From: 20CM-4-69-16 sp035637455
GTDB taxonomy: Bacteria; Gemmatimonadota; Gemmatimonadetes; Gemmatimonadales; GWC2-71-9
Length of the DNA stretch: 64,000 nucleotides
Assembly: GCA_035637455.1 (NCBI GenBank)
Contig: DASPXE010000098.1
Coordinates: 1-64,000, forward strand
Direction: 5' to 3'
The notes beneath the pieces are model-generated. The model saw nothing but the letters and a program-made list of their open reading frames with translations, did not search any database and was not told where the DNA came from. Shown piece by piece: positions 16,577 through 24,074 of the stretch (position 1 is the first letter of the stretch; each line of letters starts with the position of its first letter). The position numbers and the translations under genes were made by a program.

Positions 16577-17239
16577 CTACGAAGGGCTGGGGTAGAAGCG
16601 AACCTGCAACAGCTTCAGCCCGTAGTTATCGTACTGCCAAAAGAAATCCTGGACGCACGGGTCGAACAGGCTCACCGTCGACCCCGCCGGTATGACCGTA
16701 GTGCCGCAGGTAATGTCCACCGTGAGAGTGATCGTCGTGAGCTCGCTGGTTACGTTCGTGAAGCTTTGCTTCCCCTTCGTGCGAGTGGCGACATGGCCGA
16801 GCGAGCACAGCACGTCGGTGGTGGTCACGGGCAGGCCGGTGACTGGATCGATGGTGGTGATAGTGACCGTCCCGCACAGCGCTGTCTTGGAGCTTCCCAG
16901 TGGCTTGCCGAGCGGGCGCACCCACACGGTGTAGCCGCCGGCCGGGAGCTGGAACGAGGCCGTCCCGTCTGTCCCGTTCTTGTCCAGGACCGCGAAGTCG
17001 CCCGGGCTCAGGAGAATCTTCGTGGTCGCCTTGGTGTTGTTCGACCCGAGGGCGACGAAGATGACGTTGCCGCTGCCATCCATGTTTTGATTCTTGTAGT
17101 TCGGTACACCGATGATGTTGAGATTGTAATGCGAGCCACTGGGCGCGCCGTTGCCCGTCGTGGTCTGCTGCGCGGCGGCAACGGCCGTCGCAGTCGTCGC
17201 GACCGCCACGGCGGCCGCCAAGCAGAATCTGCTGCGCAT
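16577..17239 (-). CDS. secreted hypothetical protein (beta-rich)
   Basis: A typical signal peptide (about residues 1-23) is followed by a Thr/Gly/Asn-rich domain of about 195 residues with predicted beta strands (HYNLNIIGVPNYKNQNMDG, GNVIFVALGS, AGGYTVWVRPLGKPLG). Four Cys (LCGTV, LCSLG, TCGTT, DPCVQD) could form two disulphides. The base composition is less GC-rich than its neighbours. GGGGGAG two bases before the ATG supports the start, and a strong hairpin follows the stop, so it is likely monocistronic. No family was recognised. Confidence 0.65.
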   Translation of the reverse strand: MRSRFCLAAAVAVATTATAVAAAQQTTTGNGAPSGSHYNLNIIGVPNYKNQNMDGSGNVIFVALGSNNTKATTKILLSPGDFAVLDKNGTDGTASFQLPAGGYTVWVRPLGKPLGSSKTALCGTVTITTIDPVTGLPVTTTDVLCSLGHVATRTKGKQSFTNVTSELTTITLTVDITCGTTVIPAGSTVSLFDPCVQDFFWQYDNYGLKLLQVRFYPSPS

Positions 17240-17442
17240 AACTCCCCCTTCGGTTGGGTACCACTGCTGTGAAGGTTGAAGAAGCCGGCGGGCGCAGCGT
17301 GGCTGCTTGAAACAGTGCTGCCTCTGGGTTCCCGGACACTATGGCCCGAGGGTCGCTCCCCGCGGAGTGAGGGGCATCACCCAAGGACCGGGCGGCCGTT
17401 GACCCGAACCGCCGGTCACTAGGCACGCGCGGCGCAGGTCCG

Positions 17443-17448
17443 TAACTT
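17443..17448 (+). promoter_or_regulatory. candidate leaderless -10 box TAACTT for the M20 peptidase gene
   Basis: TAACTT ends seven bases before the ATG at 17456, and there is no Shine-Dalgarno sequence between them, which is the spacing of a -10 box whose transcript begins at the start codon. No good -35 hexamer is seen at 16-18 bp. Confidence 0.45.
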
Positions 17449-17455
17449 ATCGGCC

Positions 17456-18895
17456 ATGCGCCTCGCCCTTCGCATCGCCGCCGTCGCGCTCCTCGCCGCC
17501 ACCCGGACCGTCGCCCAGGAGACGCCCACTGAGCGCAGCGCCGCAGCCGACGTGATACGTCGCATGAACGAGCTCGAGCGCTCGCTGGCGCTGCCGCAGC
17601 TCGTCGCCCGGCTCACGGCGCGCGATGCGCGCCGCGAAGCGGTGGTCGCCCGCGCCAGGGAGCTCATGGAGCGCGAGCTGCTCGCCCTGGCGGACGACAT
17701 CACGCGTCATCCGGAGATCGGCTTCAAGGAAGAGCGTTCGGTACAGATCCTCACCGACTACCTGAAGGCGCACGATTTCGACGTCGAGACCGGCGTCGCC
17801 GGCCTCAAGACGGCCTTCATTGCCCGCTATAAGAAGGGCACGCCGGGCCCGAATCTCGGCGTGATCGTCGAGTACGACGCCCTGCGCGGCACGAGCCGCG
17901 ACTTTCACGGGGACCAGCACAGCGCCCAGGGACCGGTCGGCCTCGCCGCCGCCGGGGCGGTGGCCGAGTTCCTCACCAGCTCGAAGACGCCGGGGACGGT
18001 GACGGTATACGGCACGCCCGCTGAGGAGATCGCGTCGCCGGCGTCGAAGACCGTCATGTACAACGCGGGCGTGTTCAAGGGTGCCGACGTGCTGGTGCGC
18101 TCGCATTCGTCCACCGCGACCCAAGCGTCCGCGCCCGGCTTCGGCAGCTGCTGCATGAACATCGACGTCGTTCGTTTCGTCTTCTCGGGCGCGCCGGCGC
18201 ACCAGCTCCAGGCGTGGGACGGACGGGACGCGCTCACGGGCGTGATCGCGTTGTTCAACCACATCGACGCGATCCGGCGTACGCTGCGCCCGGAGACGCG
18301 CATCCAGGGCATCATCACCGAGGGCGGGAAGGCCCCGAACGTCGTTCCCGATCGCGCCGCCGCCGAGTTCTGGCTCCGCTATCCCGACCCGGTCTACCTC
18401 GCGCAGGTCCTGGACCGGGTGAGCGACGCCGCCCGCGCCGCGGCCGCCGCTACGGGGACCAAGGTGCGCATCGACGTGGACTCGTCGTCCCGCAACGGCA
18501 TCTCGGTCGCTGCGCTCAACGACGTCGCGTTCGCCTACTTGAAGCAGCTTGGCGCGACGAAGGTGGAGGCAGAGCCCGGGCGCCCCGTGCCCTACGAGGA
18601 AACGGGCACGGTGGCGACCCAGATTCCCGGGGTCGGCGTCACCGTGCATTCGTCGAACGGCGGCTACCACACGTTCGAGATGGAGGCGGATGCGCTCGGC
18701 GCCGTCGGCCATCACGGCTTTCTGCTCGACGCCCAGACGATGGCGGCGCTGCTCTACCATTTCGCGACCGACGCCCCGTACCGCGCCGCGGTGCGGCGCG
18801 AATTCGCCGGGCTCCAGGGGCTCTACGCCGACTACCTCGCTGCCCTGCGTGAGGCATATCCCCTTCCCAAAGTATCGGACCCCACCGGGAACTGA
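17456..18895 (+). CDS. secreted M20-family amidohydrolase (AbgB/p-aminobenzoyl-glutamate hydrolase-like)
   Basis: M20 enzymes are dizinc hydrolases of peptide or amide bonds. Visible are ITRHPEIGFKEE at the N-terminal domain, LGVIVEYDALRG (metal ligand Asp), HGDQHSAQGPVGLAAA, VTVYGTPAEEIASPASK (catalytic Glu pair) and the dimerisation domain with FSGAPAHQLQAWDGRDAL. The family normally has a metal Cys or His in GHGCGHNL; here the motif is the unusual GDQHSAQGP. A signal peptide (residues 1-20) sends it to the periplasm. The stop is directly followed by the ATG of a YetF-like gene. Confidence 0.87.
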   Translation: MRLALRIAAVALLAATRTVAQETPTERSAAADVIRRMNELERSLALPQLVARLTARDARREAVVARARELMERELLALADDITRHPEIGFKEERSVQILTDYLKAHDFDVETGVAGLKTAFIARYKKGTPGPNLGVIVEYDALRGTSRDFHGDQHSAQGPVGLAAAGAVAEFLTSSKTPGTVTVYGTPAEEIASPASKTVMYNAGVFKGADVLVRSHSSTATQASAPGFGSCCMNIDVVRFVFSGAPAHQLQAWDGRDALTGVIALFNHIDAIRRTLRPETRIQGIITEGGKAPNVVPDRAAAEFWLRYPDPVYLAQVLDRVSDAARAAAAATGTKVRIDVDSSSRNGISVAALNDVAFAYLKQLGATKVEAEPGRPVPYEETGTVATQIPGVGVTVHSSNGGYHTFEMEADALGAVGHHGFLLDAQTMAALLYHFATDAPYRAAVRREFAGLQGLYADYLAALREAYPLPKVSDPTGN

Positions 18896-19417
18896 ATGAC
18901 CGCGTCGTGGCAGACGCTGCTCGACGTCGCCCTCCGGACATCGGTCGTCTACCTCGCGCTGCTCGCCGGCCTGCGCCTCACCGGCACGCGGCAGCTCGGC
19001 CAGATGTCCACGTTCGACCTCGTGCTGCTGCTCATCATCGCCAACGCGGTCCAGAACGCGATGGTGGGACCGGACACGAGCCTCGTGGGTGGCCTCGTGG
19101 CGGCCGGGGTGCTCATCGGCTGGCACCGGGTGATCGACTGGTGGCGGCTCCGGAGCCGCCGGCTCGCGCGGCTGATCGCCGGCGAGAGCATCATGCTGAT
19201 CCACGACGGCAAGCTGCTCGAGTCGCACTGCCTCCGCGCCCGCGTCACCCGCGACGAGCTGCTGCAGGCGCTACGGGAGCACGGGGTGGGAAGCGTGCAA
19301 GACGTGATGCTCGCGGTGCTCGAGCCCGACGGCGCGATCAGCGTGATCCGCAACGACGAAATCACGCCCGGCGCGCGACCGCACCACCGCATCAAAGCAG
19401 TGCGCAGAAACCAGTAG
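18896..19417 (+). CDS. YetF/DUF421-family membrane protein
   Basis: Three N-terminal helices (about residues 10-30, 40-60 and 65-85) with RLTGTRQLGQMSTFDLVLLL, followed by a soluble domain of about 75 residues with ESIMLIHDGKLLESHCLRARVTRDELLQALRE and EPDGAISVI, define this family. The biochemical role is not known; Bacillus members are linked to the spore or cell envelope. The ATG directly follows the M20 peptidase stop, so the two are cotranscribed. A hairpin element follows, separating this pair from the tig operon. Confidence 0.87.
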   Translation: MTASWQTLLDVALRTSVVYLALLAGLRLTGTRQLGQMSTFDLVLLLIIANAVQNAMVGPDTSLVGGLVAAGVLIGWHRVIDWWRLRSRRLARLIAGESIMLIHDGKLLESHCLRARVTRDELLQALREHGVGSVQDVMLAVLEPDGAISVIRNDEITPGARPHHRIKAVRRNQ

Positions 19418-19442
19418 GCAGAGAGCAGGTCATGCAAGGCTA

Positions 19443-19530
19443 GACGCACAGACGCGCAGCGGTGAGCAGGAGTCAGGCGCGAGGCCCGCTGTTCACGATT
19501 CCCTGTTCACCGCTGTGCGTCTGTGCGTCC
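19443..19530. repeat. tandem-arm hairpin element 2 (unit GACGCRCA)
   Basis: The left arm, 19443-19470, and right arm, 19503-19530, match at 26 of 28 positions as inverted complements with a 32-base loop. Each arm begins with two copies of an eight-base unit. It lies between the yetF-like gene and tig. The arm size is close to that of the elements at 4279, 23417, 41251 and 53830. Confidence 0.8.
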
Positions 19531-19569
19531 GGTCGTTGCCGTTCCGGCCCACTGCTTGCTGTGCCCTAT

Positions 19570-19575
19570 TAGATT
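19570..19575 (+). promoter_or_regulatory. candidate leaderless -10 box TAGATT for tig
   Basis: TAGATT is nine bases before the trigger-factor ATG and no Shine-Dalgarno sequence lies between. The gene heads the tig-clpP-clpX operon after a non-coding hairpin, so a promoter is expected here. Confidence 0.45.
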
Positions 19576-19584
19576 ACTTGTCGC

Positions 19585-20832
19585 ATGCCCGCCATCCTGA
19601 TCAAGAAGACCGCCGAAGAGCCGGGGGCCGCGTCACTGGCGGTGACGGTTCCCGTGGAGCAGGTGCGCGAGGCCGAGGACCGCGCCACCAGCGCCTACCA
19701 GCGCCGCGCCCGGCTGCCGGGCTTCCGGAAGGGGAAGGCGCCGGCGGCGATCGTGAAGAAGCACTTCGCCGACGACATCCGGCAGGAAGCGCTGCAGGAG
19801 CTGATCCGCGAGAGTTGGAAAGTCGCCGTCGAGCAGGAATCGTTGAAGCCGATCGCCGACCCCCACATCCACAACCTGAAATGGGATGCAGGCGCGCCGG
19901 TCACCTTCGAGTTCCACGTGGAGGTGAAGCCCGATATCAAGCTCGGCCGGCTCGGCGGCTTTCAGCTGAAGCGCAGCGTGCGCCCGGTAACCGACGAGCA
20001 GGTGACCGCTCAGCTGAACGAGGTGCGCGCGCAAAAGGCACCGTGGACGCCGGTGGTGGGCGAGCACCCGAAATCCCGGGACCTGGTGCGTGTGACCATC
20101 GCGGCGCGCGAGGGCGCCCAGCTGAAGGACCCGCAGCCTTACCAGCTGGTCCTGGGCGAGGGCCGCGCGATCCCGGAAGTCGAGCAGCAGATCTACGGCA
20201 TGCTTCCCGAGGAGACGATCGACGCGATCGTCCGCTTTCCGGACGACTTCGCCGACGAGGCGAAGCGCGGCCAGACCCGCGACATCCGGCTCACGCTGCA
20301 CGAGGTGAAACGGCAGCAGCTCCCCGAGCTCGACGACGCCTTCGCCCGTGAGGTCGGGGACTTCGATTCACTCGACGCGCTGCAGCGCGGGATCCGGGAG
20401 GACCTGGCGCAGGATGCCGAGCGCGAGGCCGACGCCAAGGTCCGTGCGGAGCTGATCGAGCAGATCGTGGCGGCGAACCGTGTGGTCGCGCCCCAGCCCC
20501 TGGTCGAGCGCGCGCTATGGGTGTTCGCCCAGGCCTACGGGATCCCGGAGGACCGCATGAGTCAGTTCGCGGCGGAGTTCCGGCCCGTCGCCGAGGCCCA
20601 GGTGCGGCGCGACCTGGTGCTGGATTACGTTGTGGAGCACCAGAAGCTGCAGGCCACCGAGGCGGAGCTCGACGAGCGCATCCGGCAGCTGGCCGAGCGC
20701 CGCGGGATGCCGCCCGAGCAGTTGTACGCGTCGCTTGAGAAGGCGAAGCGGCTTCGCGACGTCGAGCGGAGCCTCACCGAGGAGAAGGTGTTCGCGTTTC
20801 TCCTGTCGCAATCCACCGTGGAGCAAGCGTGA
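19585..20832 (+). CDS. tig: trigger factor (ribosome-associated chaperone/PPIase)
   Basis: Trigger factor binds ribosomal protein L23 at the exit tunnel and helps nascent chains fold. The ribosome-binding signature LPGFRKGKAP is at residues 44-53. The middle peptidyl-prolyl isomerase region (about 150-240: LVRVTIAAREGAQ, GMLPEETIDAIVRFPDDF) and the helical C-terminal chaperone arms (about 250-415) are present. Length 415 is near the usual 430. The stop overlaps clpP by four bases, and the tig-clpP-clpX order is the common bacterial arrangement. Confidence 0.95.
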   Translation: MPAILIKKTAEEPGAASLAVTVPVEQVREAEDRATSAYQRRARLPGFRKGKAPAAIVKKHFADDIRQEALQELIRESWKVAVEQESLKPIADPHIHNLKWDAGAPVTFEFHVEVKPDIKLGRLGGFQLKRSVRPVTDEQVTAQLNEVRAQKAPWTPVVGEHPKSRDLVRVTIAAREGAQLKDPQPYQLVLGEGRAIPEVEQQIYGMLPEETIDAIVRFPDDFADEAKRGQTRDIRLTLHEVKRQQLPELDDAFAREVGDFDSLDALQRGIREDLAQDAEREADAKVRAELIEQIVAANRVVAPQPLVERALWVFAQAYGIPEDRMSQFAAEFRPVAEAQVRRDLVLDYVVEHQKLQATEAELDERIRQLAERRGMPPEQLYASLEKAKRLRDVERSLTEEKVFAFLLSQSTVEQA

Positions 20833-21452
20833 AGACGACGAGCCAGATCTACCCGCCCTACATCATCGAGCGGTCGAGCCGCGGCGAGCGCACCTACGAC
20901 ATCTTCAGCCGCTTGCTGCTGGACCGCATCGTGTTCCTGGGCACCCAGATCAACGACGAGGTCTCCAACATCATCATCGCCCAGCTGCTGTTCCTGGACG
21001 CGGACAATCCAGAGCGCGACATCTACCTCTACATCAACTCGCCGGGCGGGCTGGTGTCGAGCGGCATGGCGATCTACGACACGATGCAGTTCCTGCGCGC
21101 CCCGGTGAACACCATCTGCATGGGGATGGCGGCCTCGATGGGCTCGTTCCTGCTCGCGGCCGGCCGCAAGGGGAAGCGCCAGGCGCTGCCCCATGCCCGC
21201 ATCATGATGCACCAACCTTCGGGTGGCACGCAGGGCACGGCGGCGGACATCGAGATCCAGGCCCGCGAGATTCTCTATCTCCGGGGCAAGCTCAACGAGC
21301 TGTACGCCAAGCACACCGGGAAGACGGCCGAGCAGATCGAAAAGGACATGGATCGGGACCGCTTCATGTCGGCGGACGAGGCCAAGGAATACGGGCTAAT
21401 CGACCATGTCATCGCCAACTTGCAGGACATGGACGGCGGGAAAAAGAAGTGA
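20829..21452 (+). CDS. clpP: ATP-dependent Clp protease proteolytic subunit
   Basis: ClpP forms a tetradecameric barrel that degrades substrates unfolded by ClpX. The catalytic triad is visible as Ser103 (GMAASMGS), His128 (RIMMHQP) and Asp177 (MDRDRFMSA). The N-terminal processing region and IYLYINSPGG substrate-binding strand are normal. The start is GTG, overlapping the tig stop as GTGA. At 207 residues it is full length. ClpX follows after 41 bases, so the pair would be made together. Confidence 0.96.
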   Translation: MKTTSQIYPPYIIERSSRGERTYDIFSRLLLDRIVFLGTQINDEVSNIIIAQLLFLDADNPERDIYLYINSPGGLVSSGMAIYDTMQFLRAPVNTICMGMAASMGSFLLAAGRKGKRQALPHARIMMHQPSGGTQGTAADIEIQAREILYLRGKLNELYAKHTGKTAEQIEKDMDRDRFMSADEAKEYGLIDHVIANLQDMDGGKKK

Positions 21453-21493
21453 CGGCTTGCGCCGGCGGTCTCCCCTTCCCATACTAGGAGTCC

Positions 21494-22744
21494 ATGTCCC
21501 ACGACAAGCACCTCCGCTGCTCGTTCTGCGGAAAGTCCAAGGACTCGGTCCGGAAGTTCATCTCCGGGCCGTCGGTATACATTTGTAACGAGTGCATCGC
21601 CCTCTGCAACGAGATCTTGGCGGAGGACGAAGAGCGCGAGGTCTCCGAAGCGATCACCCAAGTCCCCACCCCGGCCGAAATCAAAGAGGTGCTGGACCAG
21701 TATGTGATCGGCCAGGAGAAGGCGAAGAAGACCCTCGCCGTCGCCGTCTACAACCACTACAAGCGCATCAACTCCCATTCTGGCCGGGACAACGAGGTGG
21801 AGCTCGACAAGAGCAACATCTTGCTGATCGGCCCGACCGGCGTGGGCAAGACGCTGCTGGCGCAGACGCTGGCGCGCATCTTGGACGTCCCCTTCACCAT
21901 CGCCGACGCCACCACCCTCACCGAGGCGGGCTACGTCGGCGAAGACGTGGAGAATATTCTCGTCCGGCTGCTGCAGGCGGCCGACTTCAACGTCACGGAA
22001 GCCGAGCGCGGCATCGTCTACATCGACGAGATCGACAAGATCGCCCGCAAGTCCGAGAACCCCAGCATCACCCGCGACGTCTCGGGAGAGGGCGTGCAGC
22101 AGGCGCTCCTGAAGATTCTCGAAGGTACGGTCGCGAGCGTCCCGCCCCAGGGCGGCCGCAAGCACCCGCAGCAGGAGTACATCCAGGTCAATACGAAGGA
22201 CATCCTGTTCGTCTGCGGCGGAGCGTTCGACGGCCTGGAGAAGATCATCGAGTCGCGCACCGGCCGGCGGCAGATCGGGTTCAGCAAGGAGGAGGTCGCG
22301 AAGGGAGCGGCGGAGAAGATCAAGAAGAACCCCTTCATCGACGTCGAGCCCGACGATCTGCTGCGCTACGGGCTCATCCCCGAGCTGGTGGGCCGGCTGC
22401 CCGTGGCGGTGCCGCTCGACGCGCTCGACGAGGACGCGCTGATGCGCATCCTGATCGAGCCCAAGAACGCGCTCTCCAAGCAGTACCAGAAGCTGTTCGA
22501 GCTCGAGGATGTGCGGCTCACGATCGAGAAAGACGCCCTCAAGGCGATCGCGCAGAAGGCGATCAAGCGGGGCACCGGCGCCCGCGGCCTGCGCGCCATC
22601 CTCGAGGAGATGATGACCGACATCATGTTCGACCTGCCGAGCCGGGACGACGTGCGTGAGGTCGCCATCACCGCCGAATGCGTGACCGAGGGCCGGCCCC
22701 CGCTGCTCGTGACCGAGCGCGTCCGCCAGAAGAAAGAAGCCTGA
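21494..22744 (+). CDS. clpX: ClpX ATPase subunit of Clp protease
   Basis: ClpX is an AAA+ unfoldase. The N-terminal C4 zinc-binding domain (CSFCGK, about residues 11-38, with ICNECIALC) recruits adaptors; Walker A GPTGVGKT, Walker B IVYIDEIDKI, the pore loop in AGYVGEDVEN and a ClpP-docking IGF loop (RQIGFSKEE) are all present. At 416 residues it has the usual length and no unusual insert. AGGAG six bases before the ATG is a good ribosome site. It ends 14 bases before the engB start. Confidence 0.97.
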   Translation: MSHDKHLRCSFCGKSKDSVRKFISGPSVYICNECIALCNEILAEDEEREVSEAITQVPTPAEIKEVLDQYVIGQEKAKKTLAVAVYNHYKRINSHSGRDNEVELDKSNILLIGPTGVGKTLLAQTLARILDVPFTIADATTLTEAGYVGEDVENILVRLLQAADFNVTEAERGIVYIDEIDKIARKSENPSITRDVSGEGVQQALLKILEGTVASVPPQGGRKHPQQEYIQVNTKDILFVCGGAFDGLEKIIESRTGRRQIGFSKEEVAKGAAEKIKKNPFIDVEPDDLLRYGLIPELVGRLPVAVPLDALDEDALMRILIEPKNALSKQYQKLFELEDVRLTIEKDALKAIAQKAIKRGTGARGLRAILEEMMTDIMFDLPSRDDVREVAITAECVTEGRPPLLVTERVRQKKEA

Positions 22745-22748
22745 GTAA

Positions 22749-22770
22749 GGGGCGCAGCATGCTGCGCCCC
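22749..22770. repeat. 22-bp palindrome identical to the core of 663-694; contains the engB start codon
   Basis: GGGGCGCAGC pairs with GCTGCGCCCC around a central AT. The ATG at 22759-22761 at its centre starts engB, and the AAGGGG at its left edge is that gene's only Shine-Dalgarno-like sequence. The same 22 bp occur between two convergent genes at 668-689. Confidence 0.9.
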
Positions 22771-23409
22771 AACTTCGTCGGGTCGTTTCCCTCGGCCGAC
22801 GTCCCGCTCCACCCCCCGCTCCCCGAAATCGCCCTGCTCGGCCGCTCCAATGTCGGCAAGTCGAGCCTGCTGAATGCCATGGCCGGTCAGCGGATCGCCC
22901 GCGTTTCGGCCACGCCTGGAAAGACCCGGGCGATGAACGTGTACGCGGTGCCCTCGCTACCCCGGGCCACCGGCCCGGGGTCAGCCGAGCCCCCACGCGC
23001 GGCTGACCCCGGGGCGACGCCGCGGGGTTTCTATCTCCTCGATCTTCCAGGTTACGGCTGGGCCCGCGCCAGCCAGGCCGATCGAGCCGCATTCCGGCGA
23101 CTGATCACGCAAACCCTCGATCGTCCCCGCCTCGCCGGCGTGCTCTGGCTGCTGGACGCCCGGCGCGACCCGAGCCCCGAGGACCGTGCGATCGAGGCCC
23201 GTTTCGCCGCAAAGGGGACCCGCGTCCTTGCCGCGGTCACGAAAGGCGACAAGCTTCCCCGAGGGCGGCGCGCGGGACGCGAGCGGGACCTGCGCGAGAC
23301 CCTGGAGCTCGACGCGGAGCAGCTGATCATGACGAGTGCGCGCACGCGAGAGGGAATCGCGGACTTGCGGGAGGCGGTGGCGGCGCTCATTGGGGGAACG
23401 GCGGCATGA
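22759..23409 (+). CDS. engB: ribosome biogenesis GTPase EngB (YihA/YsxC)
   Basis: EngB is an essential GTPase in 50S subunit assembly. G1 LLGRSNVGKSS, G3 LLDLPGYGWA, G4 AVTKGDK and G5 MTSARTREG are present. The ATG at 22759 is chosen because AAGGGG lies seven bases upstream and the native N-terminus follows; an earlier frame extension would overlap clpX. Between G1/switch I (ATPGKTRAMNVYAV) and G3 lies a Pro/Ala/Gly-rich insertion of roughly 20 residues that is encoded by a palindromic sequence (22959-23013) and is not typical of the family. The next gene overlaps its stop by four bases. Confidence 0.92.
   Translation: MLRPNFVGSFPSADVPLHPPLPEIALLGRSNVGKSSLLNAMAGQRIARVSATPGKTRAMNVYAVPSLPRATGPGSAEPPRAADPGATPRGFYLLDLPGYGWARASQADRAAFRRLITQTLDRPRLAGVLWLLDARRDPSPEDRAIEARFAAKGTRVLAAVTKGDKLPRGRRAGRERDLRETLELDAEQLIMTSARTREGIADLREAVAALIGGTAA
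22959..23013. repeat. composite palindrome carried in frame inside engB
   Basis: Two perfect hairpins overlap: ACCCCGGGCC/GGCCCGGGGT at 22959-22981 (10-bp arms) and CCCGGGGTCAGCCG with its complement at 22974-22987/23000-23013 (14-bp arms, 12-base loop). The arms can only form one hairpin at a time. It encodes the Pro/Ala-rich insert between the G1 and G3 motifs of EngB. Confidence 0.85.
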
Positions 23410-24038
23410 CTCGGTCGGCGGACAGGCGGATAGGCGGATGGGCGGATAGAACGGCGCTCGCGGCTCTGCTGCTGCTATCCGCTTATCCGTCTATCCGCCT
23501 ATCCGCCCAGGACACGCTGCCCGCCGGCTTCGGGACCCTCAAGCGCGACGACATCGTCGTGCGGTTCGCGACGGACCAGCTCGAAATCCAGGTCCTGCCG
23601 CTCGCCGAGTACGTGATCCGGCTGCTCGCCCCGGATACCTACCGGTCGCTCCAGCAGCTCCTCAAGACGAAAGGGCGCGAGATCTCGGGCGCGGCTCAGC
23701 GCGCGGGCGTGGAGCGCCCGACCCTCGTCATGGTGACGTTCTTCGGCTTGCTGCCCCAGGCGCGCTTCAGTCCGGAGGACGTGAACGTGACGAGCCGCGG
23801 GCGGTTGTTCCGCCCGGTGGGAATCGTGCCGCTGTCGCCGCGGTGGAGCTCGTACCAGCTCGAGGCGCACGAGCAAGCAGTCGCCATCTACCTGTTCGAG
23901 GACGGCATCAGCTTCCGCGAGGGGATGACGGTCAGCTACCAGGGGCTCGCGAACGATTCGTGGACGGGCGTGCTGCCCACGCTCGACCGCGAGCGCGCGC
24001 GGGTGATGGCCCGGTCGAGCCTCCAGCCCAAGCCCTAG
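23406..24038 (+). CDS. secreted hypothetical protein with repeat-encoded signal peptide
   Basis: The start ATG overlaps the engB stop as ATGA. The N-terminal 35 residues form a signal peptide (TALAALLLLSAYP, cleavage near LSAQ), and this peptide is encoded almost wholly by a hairpin element with tandem-repeat arms (23417-23507). The mature protein of about 175 residues is soluble, with strands and a charged helix (TYRSLQQLLKTKGREIS, TLVMVTFFGLLPQARF, QAVAIYLFEDGISFREGM). It ends in TAG, and the histidine kinase frame continues in the same reading frame right after this stop. Family not recognised; a periplasmic sensor role is inference from context. Confidence 0.6.
   Translation: MTRSADRRIGGWADRTALAALLLLSAYPSIRLSAQDTLPAGFGTLKRDDIVVRFATDQLEIQVLPLAEYVIRLLAPDTYRSLQQLLKTKGREISGAAQRAGVERPTLVMVTFFGLLPQARFSPEDVNVTSRGRLFRPVGIVPLSPRWSSYQLEAHEQAVAIYLFEDGISFREGMTVSYQGLANDSWTGVLPTLDRERARVMARSSLQPKP
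23417..23507. repeat. tandem-arm hairpin element 3 (unit GCGGATAG) inside a gene start
   Basis: The left arm at 23417-23449 consists of four eight-base units; the right arm at 23475-23507 is its inverted complement at 29 of 33 positions, with a 25-base loop. It encodes the signal peptide of the gene at 23406: the arms give charged RRIGGW and SAYPSIRLSA, and the loop supplies the hydrophobic leucines. Confidence 0.85.
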
Positions 24039-24050
24039 GAGGGAGCGACG
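24037..24050 (+). promoter_or_regulatory. strong Shine-Dalgarno AGGAGG with ACG at the expected start position
   Basis: AGGAGG at 24037-24042 overlaps the TAG stop of the upstream gene. Five bases later comes ACG CTC TAC ATC GCT CTG, which would begin the membrane helix of the kinase exactly; no ATG, GTG or TTG is present until 24075. Confidence 0.6.
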
Positions 24051-24074
24051 CTCTACATCGCTCTGACCGCGCTG

